Assembly (NCBI RefSeq): GCF_002234595.1
Contig: NZ_NMUL01000051.1
Span: forward strand, 1 to 64,000
Direction of reading: 5' to 3'
Length of the DNA: 64,000 bases
From: Amycolatopsis vastitatis
Lineage (GTDB): Bacteria > Actinomycetota > Actinomycetes > Mycobacteriales > Pseudonocardiaceae
Positions 1 to 8,572 of the stretch are shown here, piece by piece. Position 1 is the first letter of the stretch. The number at the start of each line of letters is the position of its first letter. The notes beneath the pieces are model-generated. The model saw only the letters and a list, made by a program, of their open reading frames with translations. It was not told where the DNA came from and ran no database searches. The translations under genes and the position numbers were made by a program.

Positions 1-680
1 GCGGACATGTCGGCGTGCCGGTGAGCGACCTGCCCGCCCATCCGCAGCAACAAGAGGGCGTCCGCGCCCCATGACGACGGCGCAGCCGGACGGAAGCATG
101 GCGGTCCCGGCGCGCACCTTGCCCCGACCGGGCAGGGCGCCGTCCTTGCCATAGTGGATCACACAGCCGGCGCTGTTCCAGCTACCGGCTGACCTCCCCG
201 CGCTCGCCGCGACAGCACGCTTGCGGTCCGGGCTTGCCGGGTAGCGTCCCCACGGAACCGTCGTCAGCAGCAAGGACGGGATCCCGCGAAAGCGGCGATG
301 TCTCCTGCCCGACTCCCGCGGCGACCCGGCTGAACCAACCCTGCGGACCCTCGACCTGCGGGGCACCGAGCCAGCCGTGCTGATCCAGATTCGCCGCTGG
401 AGCGCGCAGACGCTCGTCGCCGTTGCCTCCGCCACAGGCGCCAGCCGATGAGGTTCTGCGTGTCGCCGACGGCCGGTGTGCGCCCCACCTGCAAAGGGAC
501 CCGCTGGAAGGACAGCGCCAGCGCGTCGAAGCCGGCCCTCCGCACGCGGACGACGTGCCCCCCATCAGTGACCGCGGTATCGATCTTGCACCGCGCAGCG
601 CGGCGAGCGACTCACCTGTGGTTGCCATATTCTCAGCGTGACGACGGGACTCGGGAAGATCGATCTGTGCGAGGTGCGCG
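1..680. other. Unassigned 680 bases at window start
   Basis: No gene is recognised here. Short open frames exist on both strands, but none shows a known motif, a convincing ribosome binding site or consistent actinobacterial codon bias over a useful length. It could be decayed coding DNA, in keeping with the broken genes that follow. Confidence 0.5.
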
Positions 681-1481
681 GTGTCTGTGGCGGGTGAGCG
701 GATTCCCGAGGGCGTAGACGTCAGGTTGCCCAGCGCCGCCCGGGTCTACGACTGGCTGCTCGGCGGCAGCCACAACTTCGACGCCGACCGTGCCGTCGGC
801 GAAAAGGTCATGGCGGTCCTGCCATCGGGCCGGCAGGTCGCCGCGTCCAACCGGGCGTTCCTGCGCCGCGCGGTGCGGTACATGATCACCCAGGGCATCA
901 CCCAGTTCCTCGACCTGGGTTCCGGCATCCCCACCGTCGGCAACGTGCACGAGGTGGCCCAGAACGCGGATCCCGGATGTCGGGTCGTGTACGTGGACTA
1001 CGACGAGGTCGCCGTCGCCCACAGCCGCCTCATCCTCGAGGGCAACCCGAACGCCACCGTGGTCGCGGCCGACCTGTGCCGCCCCCGCGCCGTGCTGACC
1101 TCACCAGACGTGCAGACGATGCTGGATTTCAGCCGTCCGATCGGGCTGCTGATGGTCGCGGTGTTCCATTTCGTCCCGGACGACCTGCGGCCACGCGAGA
1201 TCGTCGCCGACTACCGCGCAGCCTTGCCGCCGGGGAGCCTTGTTGCGCTGTCGCACCTGACCGCCGATCACGCACCACGGGCCATGGCGGCAGTCACCGA
1301 AGCGATGAAGAACAGCCGGGACCCGATGTACTTCCGCCCCTACGCCGAGGTCGTCGCACTCTTCGACGGCCTGCAACTGGTCGGGCCCGGCGTCGTGAGC
1401 GCGCCGCTGTGGCACCCGGAGCCGGGCATCCGTGACATCGAGCCGGACGACGTCTACGCCGGCGTCGCCCGGAAGACGTAG
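681..1481 (+). CDS. SAM-dependent methyltransferase, DUF574 / Methyltransf_19 family
   Basis: This 266-residue protein, starting at GTG, matches the actinobacterial S-adenosylmethionine-dependent methyltransferase family DUF574 (PF04672). Seen in the sequence: the N-terminal family signature around residues 16-35 (AARVYDWLLGGSHNFDADR), a Rossmann glycine motif FLDLGSGIPT near residue 79 and an acidic strand VVYVDYDEVAV near residue 104 for the SAM ribose. The methyl acceptor is unknown for most of the family. In actinomycetes these genes often lie near XRE/DUF397 pairs, but no such pair is seen here. It stands alone, with about 250 bases of unassigned DNA before the next, minus-strand remnant. 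Family assignment is firm; function is not known. Confidence 0.9.
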   Translation: MSVAGERIPEGVDVRLPSAARVYDWLLGGSHNFDADRAVGEKVMAVLPSGRQVAASNRAFLRRAVRYMITQGITQFLDLGSGIPTVGNVHEVAQNADPGCRVVYVDYDEVAVAHSRLILEGNPNATVVAADLCRPRAVLTSPDVQTMLDFSRPIGLLMVAVFHFVPDDLRPREIVADYRAALPPGSLVALSHLTADHAPRAMAAVTEAMKNSRDPMYFRPYAEVVALFDGLQLVGPGVVSAPLWHPEPGIRDIEPDDVYAGVARKT

Positions 1482-1728
1482 TACCACCCTCCCGGAACCA
1501 ACCCCTGTCACCGGCCGCCAGCCTGCCGCTTTCATGGGTTTTGGGGCGACACGTGCTGTAGATGAACGGAAGTGCCTGTCCTGCAAGGGAAATTGGTGTC
1601 ACCACAACATCAAGTTTGCCGAGTAGGAAGGCACTCCGTAGGTGAAGACGCGCGCTGGGCCAGTTGCGAATGTCGTCCGGCTCGCCGGACGGACACCTCG
1701 CAGCGAAGCGGCTGGCTGTCATCGCGCA

Positions 1729-1950
1729 TCAGTTTGCCGGCGCGGCGATGACGAGGTGCTGGCGGCTGATCCAGACGGGCAGGGCCAGGGACAGTACGCA
1801 CAGCGTTGCGGCGAGGAAGCCGGTGTGGTGGTCGAATCGCTCGGCCAGGAGTCCGCCCGCAGCCTGGCCGGTGGCGTTGGCCACCGCGATGGTGGTGGTG
1901 ATCCAGCCATAGGCCTCGGTCAGGCGCCGGCCTGGCACCAGGCCGTCCAA
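1729..1950 (-). pseudogene. C-terminal remnant of an MFS transporter
   Basis: The minus-strand frame encodes about 73 residues resembling the last two transmembrane helices of a major facilitator permease. The first (AYGWITTTIAVANATGQAAG) is followed by an acidic/basic loop and then the hydrophobic stretch GFLAATLCVLSLALPVWI. The N-terminal 300 or more residues are missing, and the upstream bases do not continue the homology, so this is a truncated remnant and not a functional carrier. Substrate cannot be assigned. Confidence 0.65.
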
Positions 1951-2077
1951 CGAACGGCTCTGTCCATGATTGCGTGATCAACTGACTGTGCCCCGGATCC
2001 GGGTGCGCAGCAACGGTTTGTGATCATATGCCATCGGCGGCGAGAACCCTACAAGATCATTCTGGCGCAAGCATCGT

Positions 2078-2479
2078 TTACTGTGGACGTTCTGGTGCGG
2101 CTGCGCCGTGGGCGGTCAGTCCGAAGTCAAGGATGCGGTCGGGATGGATGCGAATCAGTTCGGTTGAGAACCCCGGTCGGAGGGGTTCAGCAACGCTGAG
2201 TGTTTCGGCGCGCCCACGGATTTCCAAACAACGCACGCGCCACGGTTGATACGAGGCTATGTCGTCGACGACGAATGCCACCCAGTTGTTGCCGGCCAGG
2301 TTGCGGAACTTACGGCTGGCACCGAGGTTGTGTCCACCGATATCGATGGCGCCCAGTTCGGGGTTGTAGCGGAACGTGACCGGGTTGTTCTGCGGAGCAC
2401 CGTGTCGGTCCACAGTGGCCAGCCGCCCGAGCGTCTGGCTGTTGAGGTACTCGACCTGTTCCGGTGTGAGCGTCATCAT
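2078..2479 (-). CDS. PPOX-class F420-dependent oxidoreductase
   Basis: A 133-residue protein of the pyridoxamine 5'-phosphate-oxidase-like split beta-barrel fold, of the group that uses coenzyme F420 in actinobacteria. It begins with a short helix, followed by the family-typical strand LGRLATVDRHGAPQNNPVTF (about residues 18-37), then a cofactor-contact segment SRKFRNLAGNNWVAFVVDD (about 55-73). Length is normal. Its ATG overlaps the stop of the TetR gene by four bases (ATGA), so the two are co-translated and the regulator probably controls it. The substrate is unknown; members reduce quinone-like or xenobiotic compounds. F420 versus flavin use is inferred from family resemblance only. Confidence 0.87.
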   Translation of the reverse strand: MMTLTPEQVEYLNSQTLGRLATVDRHGAPQNNPVTFRYNPELGAIDIGGHNLGASRKFRNLAGNNWVAFVVDDIASYQPWRVRCLEIRGRAETLSVAEPLRPGFSTELIRIHPDRILDFGLTAHGAAAPERPQ

Positions 2480-3126
2480 TGATTGTCCTGTTCTTCAGGG
2501 CCCCGCAAGGCACGCAGAATCCACTGCAGGCCGTCGCGGTAGCGGTTCTCGAATTCGGACTCGCCGGGATGGATGCCGAATAGCCGATGGGCGATGTCGC
2601 CGAACACGACCGGGGCAGCGACCGCGCCGAGCAGGACGAGCTGCAGGGTTGCCGGGTCAAGGCCGCGATCGAGCTCACCGCGTTCTAATCGGCGACGCAG
2701 GCTGGCCGTGTCGGGGTAGTCGGCGTCGGCACTCGACTCGGGCGGGCCCTGCCCGACAGCGGCCAGTCCTCGCCAGGCCAGCAGCCGCATCGGCCGTGGG
2801 TCGCTCAACGCGTCATGCAGGTAGCGCGCCAGGCTCTCGGCCAGCGACAGGCCGGGTTCGGCGAACCCGTCACGGCGGTGCAGCCAGGCCCGCTGCACCG
2901 CCCGGTACAAGCCCTCCTTGCCGTCGAAGTGGTAGGCGATGAGGTCCTTGCTGACCCCGGCACGCTCGGCGATGTCCCGCACCCGCGCCCCCGCGAATCC
3001 CTTCTCAGAGAACTCCTGCAACGCCGCATCGAGCAACGCCGCCCGGGTGCGCTCGGCATCGACCACCCGCTCTTGCGGCCCGGGGGCACGCCGTCGAGCC
3101 GAGCCGGACCCATCGCGCACGGTCAT
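2476..3126 (-). CDS. TetR family transcriptional regulator
   Basis: A 216-residue TetR repressor from the ATG at 3126. The N-terminal helix-turn-helix is clear (RTRAALLDAALQEFSEKGF, then VRDIAERAGVSKDLIAYHF), followed by a C-terminal ligand domain with a FGDIAHRLFG segment. A TTG 27 bases upstream could extend it but would lie inside an operator, so the ATG is preferred. Two similar dyads directly abut the start codon, which suggests autoregulation and possibly a leaderless or very short leader. The stop overlaps the start of the PPOX oxidoreductase, forming a two-gene operon. Ligand unknown. Confidence 0.9.
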   Translation of the reverse strand: MTVRDGSGSARRRAPGPQERVVDAERTRAALLDAALQEFSEKGFAGARVRDIAERAGVSKDLIAYHFDGKEGLYRAVQRAWLHRRDGFAEPGLSLAESLARYLHDALSDPRPMRLLAWRGLAAVGQGPPESSADADYPDTASLRRRLERGELDRGLDPATLQLVLLGAVAAPVVFGDIAHRLFGIHPGESEFENRYRDGLQWILRALRGPEEQDNQ

Positions 3127-3160
3127 AGACAACAGTCTAACGGCATCAGACAACTGTCTG
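3126..3160 (-). promoter_or_regulatory. Tandem TetR operator dyads
   Basis: Two related inverted repeats lie immediately upstream of the TetR start: TAGACAACAGTCTA at 3126-3139 and CAGACAACTGTCTG at 3147-3160. The centres are 21 bp apart, two helical turns. Their position over the start codon and leader fits autorepression of the TetR-PPOX operon. That the sites bind this TetR is inference. Confidence 0.65.
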
Positions 3161-3239
3161 ACGGAGTATGGCGGACGTCACACACGTCTGCGGCTTGCTG
3201 GCGTGCGCGCTCCGGCGATGGCCCTGTCACCTGCTCCTT

Positions 3240-3910
3240 CTTCACCGGCGGTGTTTGCGGCTGACCATGATCCCCATCCCCAAGCGCAGTTCGGCATGCA
3301 CGCGCGCCGTAGGTGCCGCGAGACCGGCCGTGGATCTCGGTGATCACTCCGCTCAGCCACTCGCGGCGCAGTGCCGCCGGCGAGGTCGGCCTCGAGCGCC
3401 ACTCGTAGAACCCGGAATGGCTGACCTCCAGCAGCCGGCAAGCCAGCTTCACCGGTAATCCCCGCTCGGCGAGGCGAGCGACTACCGGGAACGCCCTTTT
3501 GGGCCGCCCTTCAGCTCCTCGTAGATCTTCGACGCCTCACGCAGGATCTCCAGCTCGGTTTCCAGCTGCCGGATCCGCGCTTCGCCGCCACGAGATCTGC
3601 GTGCTCCGTGCTGCTCAGTCCAGGGCGTTCACCATGATCGACGCGGTCCTGCTTCAGCCAGCTGTGCAGGCAGGATTCACTGATATCCAGCTCATGAGCG
3701 GTCTCCCGGACGGACTTGCCAGCCCGGACCAGCGCAACCGCCCGATCCCGGAACTCGGCGGGATAGCCTTCGGCATGATCGACAGCCTTCCAGACGAAGC
3801 ACCATCGACTCCACCAACCCGGGTCCGTCGTCTGGGGGCAACGCCATGACACTCCACAGACCGAGGTCCGGGGAACCGGGGCAATGCCAAGGTGTCTGGA
3901 CAACCGGGGG
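3240..3910 (-). mobile_element. Degenerate IS3-family insertion sequence remnant
   Basis: Minus-strand frames show both halves of an IS3 transposase. OrfA (about 3776 down to 3515) has the helix-turn-helix RDRAVALVRAGKSVRETAHE and DISESCLHSW, with a one-base loss right after its ATG and another shift before the leucine-rich ETELEILREASKIYEELK. OrfB follows (about 3500-3240) with VKLACRLLEVSHSGFYEWRSR and HGRSRGTYGA, then breaks off before the DDE catalytic core. The element is non-functional. A possible terminal segment with GTCCAGACACC lies near 3885-3905. It sits between the TetR unit and a broken XRE regulator, consistent with rearrangement of this region. Confidence 0.75.
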
Positions 3911-4278
3911 AAGCTCAAGGCGGAGTGCCGTAGCCGCCAAGGACTCGTGCTGGTTCGATGCTGGGCTTCGTCAGGTCTGCCGAAGGTCTGCAACGAGACC
4001 CGGCCGTCAGAATGGGCTGTTGGAGGTCTTGCTCTGGGCGCGATTGCGTCGTCGTGAGGACTGCAACTGGGTCAGGATCAGCCGTAGGACTAGCCGAGGT
4101 TTCCTGCTGGTGCGTTCCAGGTCCCCTCGCCGGACATCGAGCGACAGAAACTCGGCTCACGTGGCAAATGGGCTGCAGACCAGGGGTGGCGCGGCTCACC
4201 CATCGCCGAGGCCGACCGCGCTCAACTCCGGCACGGCGACACCGGCCGGACCGGGTAGCGCTGGTTCGGGGCCCCTGG
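3911..4278. other. Intergenic, nothing recognised
   Basis: About 370 bases between the IS3 remnant and the end of the XRE-TPR gene. No frame here carries a recognisable motif. No RNA gene, clear terminator hairpin or long repeat was seen. Confidence 0.4.
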
Positions 4279-5616
4279 TCAGGCTACGTGTGCGCGGGCG
4301 GCAAGCTGGTCGATGCCCGGCAGGCGGGCTCGACGGTCATCGCGCAAGTCCCGGATGAGCTTTCGGGCGGTTGCGCGGGTGTGGACTTCGCCCGGCGCGC
4401 GGAGTTCGGCTTCCCGCAGTGCGTTGTATGCCGGGCCTGGCCGGTCGAGGGCATGGTGAACGAGCGCCAGATCGACCAGGTAACGGCCCTGCCGCTCAGT
4501 GTTGGTGCCGGTGAACGCGCCGGCGGTGCGGGCGTAGTGCAGCGCGGCGGCGGGGTCGCCGAGCACGTGCAGCGCGGACACCTGGTGGCTGGTGATGTTG
4601 GCAGTGAGCGGGCCGTGCAGTGCCCGGTGGTCGGTGAGCCGGTCCGCGGTCCGGCTGGCGTCGCCGAGCAGGTCGAGGGCCAGGTCGCGGTTGCCCGCGC
4701 GGGCGGCGCCGTAGCCGGCGGTGCACATGAGCGCGCTATAGAGGGCAAGGTGCTGCGGTGCGGGGCGGTTGCCGGTGTCCAGGTGGTCGACGGCGGCAAG
4801 GACGAGGTCCTGGGCGCGTTCGTGCTGGCCACCTCGGCGGCAGACCGAGGCCTTGACGCGTTCGGCCTCCGCCAGCAGCAGTGGGTCGCTGGTCCGGGCT
4901 GCGGCCAGGGAGGCGCGGTCCGCGCTGATCCATTCGAGCCCGCTCGCGGGCAGCTTGATCAAGGCGCGGGTGATCAGCGTGTAGACCTGGGCCGCGACGT
5001 CGTGGCCGGCACTTGTGGCCGCCCGTGTCGCTTCGGTGGCCCGGGCGAGCTGGGGTAGCCGGCGCGCCAGCGTGAGGTAGTCGGCGCGATCGAAGGCCGC
5101 GCGAGCGAGGGCGAGTGCCTGGCGCAGCGTCGCCGAGGTGGTCGGGACGGCCGGGGTCGCGGGGCCGAGGAGGACGGGCTCGAGGTGGCGGGCCAGCAGG
5201 GCTGCGGGATCCGGTTCGGTGGCAGCTGCGCTGCTCGTTGCCAGACCGGACCCGAGCAGACCGGTGGCCACCAGGAATGTGCGGCGCCGCATGTCGTCCT
5301 CCTCGGGTTGGCTGGTGCTCACCCTAGGAGAGCGCGGCGGGAATCGCTGGGAGGCGACGCGGTCGTGCAGGCCGAACGCGGTGGCGGGCAGGTCGAGCAG
5401 CTCGGCGAGATGTCGCAGCGTCGCCGGATCCTGCAGGCGTCGTTGCCCGCTCTCGAACCGGCTGATCAGACTGGGATGGCAGCCGAAACGGCGAGCCAGC
5501 TCGGTCTAACTGAGGTCGGCGCGCTCCCGCGCCAGTCGAACGATTGCGGCGTGGTCGCCTGCCGCGATCGCGGCGGCAAGGCCTACGTCCTCGGTGCGGG
5601 TCCATCGGTTCGGCAT
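4279..5616 (-). pseudogene. XRE-type HTH/TPR regulator interrupted by a single TAG codon
   Basis: From the ATG at 5616 the minus strand encodes about 445 residues broken only by TAG at 5506-5508 (codon 37). Upstream reads IVRLARERADLS, downstream TELARRFGCHPSLISRFESG, which together form one XRE helix-turn-helix. Homologues usually have Gln at the stop position (LSQTELA), so a CAG-to-TAG change is the simplest explanation. The rest is an alanine-rich TPR-like helical region with an internal MRRRTFLVATGLLGSGLA segment typical of this regulator family. The C-terminal 347 residues could still be made from the GTG at 5322 but would lack DNA binding. It is divergent from the FAD oxidoreductase operon, which it probably regulated. 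Confidence 0.8.
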
Positions 5617-5803
5617 CAGACGCCTCGATTCCCACGGAAACACACCCACGGTAGTCGCTCGGTGACGAGGCCGGGCAGGTTGTGCCGGGTTGGCACAACC
5701 ATGCCGAGCTGGCACGAACCCCTGCCGCTGCCCTCTGCGTCACGCTTTCCTCGAACCCGCGACTCGGGGCACGGGTCCCCGTGCGACGGACGGGAGTGAG
5801 CAG

Positions 5804-7204
5804 GTGAACAAGACGCGGTCAGCGGACGTGGCGGTGGTCGGTTCGGGCATCGTGGGCTTGGCTTGTGCGCTGGAACTGGCGCAGGCGGGGTACTCGGTCG
5901 TCCTGGTCGGGCCGCGAACCGGCGAACACGCGGGGCAGGCCAGCCGCGCGGCTGGTGCGATGCTCACGGTCTTCTCCGAGGTCGAGGCCGCACACCCGCC
6001 GCAGCGCGTCGCGGTCGAAGTGGCCGAGCGCGTGGCCGCGCGTGCCGGCTACGACGCGTGGCTGGACCAGCTCTCCGCCACCGCAGGTTGCCCGGCGCCG
6101 GGCCTCACGCCCGGAGTCTGGGTCACCGCCAGCGTCCCGGCCGACCGCGCCGAACTCGCCGCGATCGCCGCGGCCGCCGCCGCCGGCCGCCTGCCCGGCC
6201 ACCTGCACGCACCAGAAGACGTCCCCGGCCTGCATTCGGAATCGGTGTTCGAGGCCTTATGGCTGCCCGGCGAGGCCGGCATCGACGCCGCCGAGCTCAC
6301 CACAGTGGCTACGGCCGCCGCGCTCGCGCACCCGCGGATCACCTGGCACGACACTGATACAGCCCGCATCGTGGACACCGAAACCATGCTGCGGCTCGAC
6401 CTCGTCGATGGCGAACCGGTCACAGCCGAGCACCTGGTGCTGGCCGCCGGTGTGCAGACGACCGCGCTGGCGCGCCGCTCCCCCAGCCTGCGCCTGGATG
6501 CTCCGCCGGTTCTGGCTGGGCGCGGGGTCAGTGTTGTGCTGGACGCCGTCCCGGACCCCGTCACCGCACCGATCCGGACCCCGAACCGGGGCTTCGCGTG
6601 CGGGGCGCACCTGGTCCCCCGGGTCGACGGGCGGACGTACCTCGGGGCGACGAACCGCCTCAGCACCCGGCCCGAGCCCGGCCGGCGGGCCACCGTGGAC
6701 GAGATCGCGACCCTGCTGCACGACGGCGTCGGCGAGCTCAACACCGGACTTCGCCACGCCCAGGTAACCGATGTCCGCGTCGGGTACCGGCCCTACACCA
6801 TCGACCACTTGCCCCTCGTCGGCCGAACCGCGAACCCGAAGATCCTGCTGGCGACCGCGACGTACCGGTGCGGGATCCTGCTCGCACCCCGGGTGGCCAC
6901 GCTGATCCGCAACGAACTCGACCACCCCGGCACCCTGGACGCTCACCCGTACTCACCCCGCCGAACGATCGTCGCGCCCGACCTGGCCCAACTCATCGAC
7001 GCCCGCGGCGGCGACCTGGCCGAGCTGATGTGCCAACCCGGAGGTCATCTCCCCGGCGGCGCGGCCGGCCGGATCGCCGCAGCGATACGTGCCGCGCTCG
7101 CCCACGGCCTCAACGACCCGGCCGTGCGGCGGCTGGTCACCAGTACACCCGTCGAAGAAGTCCTGCCCCTGGTCCTGGACATCGCCGCCCGGAGCACACG
7201 ATGA
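5804..7204 (+). CDS. FAD-dependent oxidoreductase, DAO (glycine oxidase-like) family
   Basis: From the GTG at 5804 this is a 466-residue D-amino-acid-oxidase-superfamily flavoenzyme. The N-terminal dinucleotide motif VAVVGSGIVGLACALELAQAG (with only short linkers) starts at about residue 9. A second nucleotide-contact region EHLVLAAGVQTTALA is near residue 210, and the C-terminal FAD motif VRVGYRPYTIDHLPLVG lies near residue 325. The family oxidises amines or amino acids; ThiO is the closest textbook type. The stop overlaps the start of an acyl carrier protein by four bases (ATGA), so the substrate may be carrier-bound; that is inference. It heads the cluster FAD enzyme, ACP, acyltransferase, Nudix, divergent from the broken XRE regulator. 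Confidence 0.85.
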   Translation: MNKTRSADVAVVGSGIVGLACALELAQAGYSVVLVGPRTGEHAGQASRAAGAMLTVFSEVEAAHPPQRVAVEVAERVAARAGYDAWLDQLSATAGCPAPGLTPGVWVTASVPADRAELAAIAAAAAAGRLPGHLHAPEDVPGLHSESVFEALWLPGEAGIDAAELTTVATAAALAHPRITWHDTDTARIVDTETMLRLDLVDGEPVTAEHLVLAAGVQTTALARRSPSLRLDAPPVLAGRGVSVVLDAVPDPVTAPIRTPNRGFACGAHLVPRVDGRTYLGATNRLSTRPEPGRRATVDEIATLLHDGVGELNTGLRHAQVTDVRVGYRPYTIDHLPLVGRTANPKILLATATYRCGILLAPRVATLIRNELDHPGTLDAHPYSPRRTIVAPDLAQLIDARGGDLAELMCQPGGHLPGGAAGRIAAAIRAALAHGLNDPAVRRLVTSTPVEEVLPLVLDIAARSTR

Positions 7205-7464
7205 CCCTGCCCGAACAGCTGATCGAAACGGTCACGGCCCCGAGCTCGCCTACCAGGCCGACCGGCGCGCTGACCCGGCACACCGAGCTGGACGAGATCG
7301 GCTTCGACTCACTCGACCGGGTCCGGCTCGCAGCCGCCCTCGAAGCCGCGTACGGCATCGCGATCTCCGACGCCGCGATCGCCGACGTCCACCAGCTCGG
7401 GGACCTCGCCGCCCTGATCGAGCACCGCGGGGCCGCCGCCCCGACCGCGCTCGTCGCTCTTGAT
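7201..7464 (+). CDS. Stand-alone acyl carrier protein
   Basis: About 85 residues with the phosphopantetheine attachment motif DEIGFDSLDRVRLAAALE; Ser37 in GFDSLD is the attachment site. The following segment AIADVHQLGDLAALIEH is the usual ACP helix III/IV pattern. The ATG overlaps the stop of the FAD oxidoreductase. The ACP frame does not stop at the expected place but runs on into the next gene. A TGA in another frame at 7461-7463 suggests a lost or gained base near the 3' end, so the end given here is approximate. A free ACP beside an oxidase and an acyltransferase suggests a small carrier-tethered pathway. Confidence 0.75.
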
Positions 7465-7490
7465 CAGGTCCCGCCCCGCGTCCGGGACTC

Positions 7491-8092
7491 GAACAACTGC
7501 CTGATGCGGTCATCCACCCGACCGCCGAACTCGGCGCCGGCGCCGCCGTGGGACGCGGCAGCCGCCTCTGGCGCCGTGTCCTGCTCGCCGACGGCGTCCA
7601 GGTCGGAGACCAGTGCACGCTCGGCACGGACGTCCACCTCGGCCCCGGCACCCGGGTCGGCGACCGCGTCAAAATCCAGACGCCGTACAGGTCTTCGGGG
7701 CTGTCATCCAGGACGAGGTCCTGCTGTGTCCCGGCGTCCTGATCATCGAGGACAGCGCACCCCGAGCCGTCACTTCGGCAGGGCTCCCCCAGACCACAGA
7801 GGACTGGACCCCACGACCGGTCACCGTCCGCCGAGGCGCGACCGTCGGCGCCGGAGCCATCCTGCTCCCGGGCATCCAGATCGGCACCTACGCCATGATC
7901 GCCGCCGGGGCGCTCGTCGACCGCGACCTCCCGCCTCACGCGCTCGTCGCGGGCAACCCGCACCGGCACGTCGGCTGGGCCTGCCGGTGCGGCACCCGCC
8001 TGACCGGCACCACCTGCAAACGCTGCGGGAGTCGCTACGAGCACCAACGAGTCCGCTCGACTACAAAGCGTCACAACGTCCTGCACGGATAG
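7491..8092 (+). pseudogene. Left-handed beta-helix acyltransferase with C-terminal zinc ribbon, frameshifted
   Basis: Hexapeptide-repeat (LbH) acyltransferase similar to sugar or amino-acid O/N-acetyltransferases. The first part (AVIHPTAELGAGAAVGRGSR, GDQCTLGTDVHLGPGTRVGD) is in one frame. After a one-base loss at about 7680 (expected CAGAACGCC, observed CAGACGCC) it continues in another frame as AVQVFGAVIQDEVLLCPGV and TVGAGAILLPGIQIGTYAMI. The C-terminus carries four cysteines in a ribbon (CRCGTRLTGTTCKRCG). No clear start codon is seen before the first repeat. With a single base restored, the protein would be about 200 residues and full length. It follows the ACP and probably acted on the ACP-bound product. 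Confidence 0.7.
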
Positions 8093-8122
8093 CGACGCAG
8101 GGGGCGGGATAGCCTGCCCTGC

Positions 8123-8452
8123 GTGACGACGCCCACCGCGACGCAGCAGCACTTCTTCGAGAACTACCCGATGGCCATCCCGTCCGCCGGCGTGCTGTTC
8201 TTCGACAACCCCGACCACGAACGCGTCCTGATCGTGAAGCCGAGCGGCCGCGCGCTGTGGGAAATCCCCGGCGGCGTCACCGAAGCACGCCGCGGCCTGG
8301 GCGACGGCGCCCCTGCCGGATGTCCCCGACGTCGTACTGAGGGAATTACACCTGCTGGAAATCGGGCGGATACGGTTGTGCAGGCCTCTGACCAGGGATT
8401 TGGGTACTGGCGGGAGGTTGCGTTTGCCGACTCGGGTGTTCGCCGGCATTGA
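8123..8452 (+). pseudogene. Truncated Nudix hydrolase
   Basis: From the GTG at 8123, the first 50-60 residues look like the start of a Nudix hydrolase: a beta strand GVLFFDNPDHERVLIVKPS and then the approach to the Nudix box, ALWEIPGGVTEA. The essential REXXEE part of the box is absent. The frame continues as low-complexity sequence and stops at 8452. No other frame downstream restores the fold, so the 3' part was probably lost by deletion. It belonged to the FAD/ACP/acyltransferase cluster; the gap from the acyltransferase is 30 bases. Confidence 0.6.
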
Positions 8453-8572
8453 GCTGGAGCCGCCTGCGGGGCTTCCCCGTGATCTGTCGGGACGAGTTGC
8501 TACAGCCCAGGCGCCACAAGTCAATCCTCGCAACGGTGACACGGCTCGTGTCCAGCACACGACTGAACAGGC

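Noticed and set aside
1500..1640. Possible insertion-sequence end around TTGGTGTCACCA
   Set aside because: A small palindrome is present but no transposase or matching opposite end was found; not enough to call.
6598..8112. A 504-codon frame joining sequence inside the FAD gene, the ACP and beyond
   Set aside because: The ACP starts at 7201 with its own ATG overlap; the upstream part is a shadow of the FAD gene and the downstream part is out of phase with the acyltransferase.
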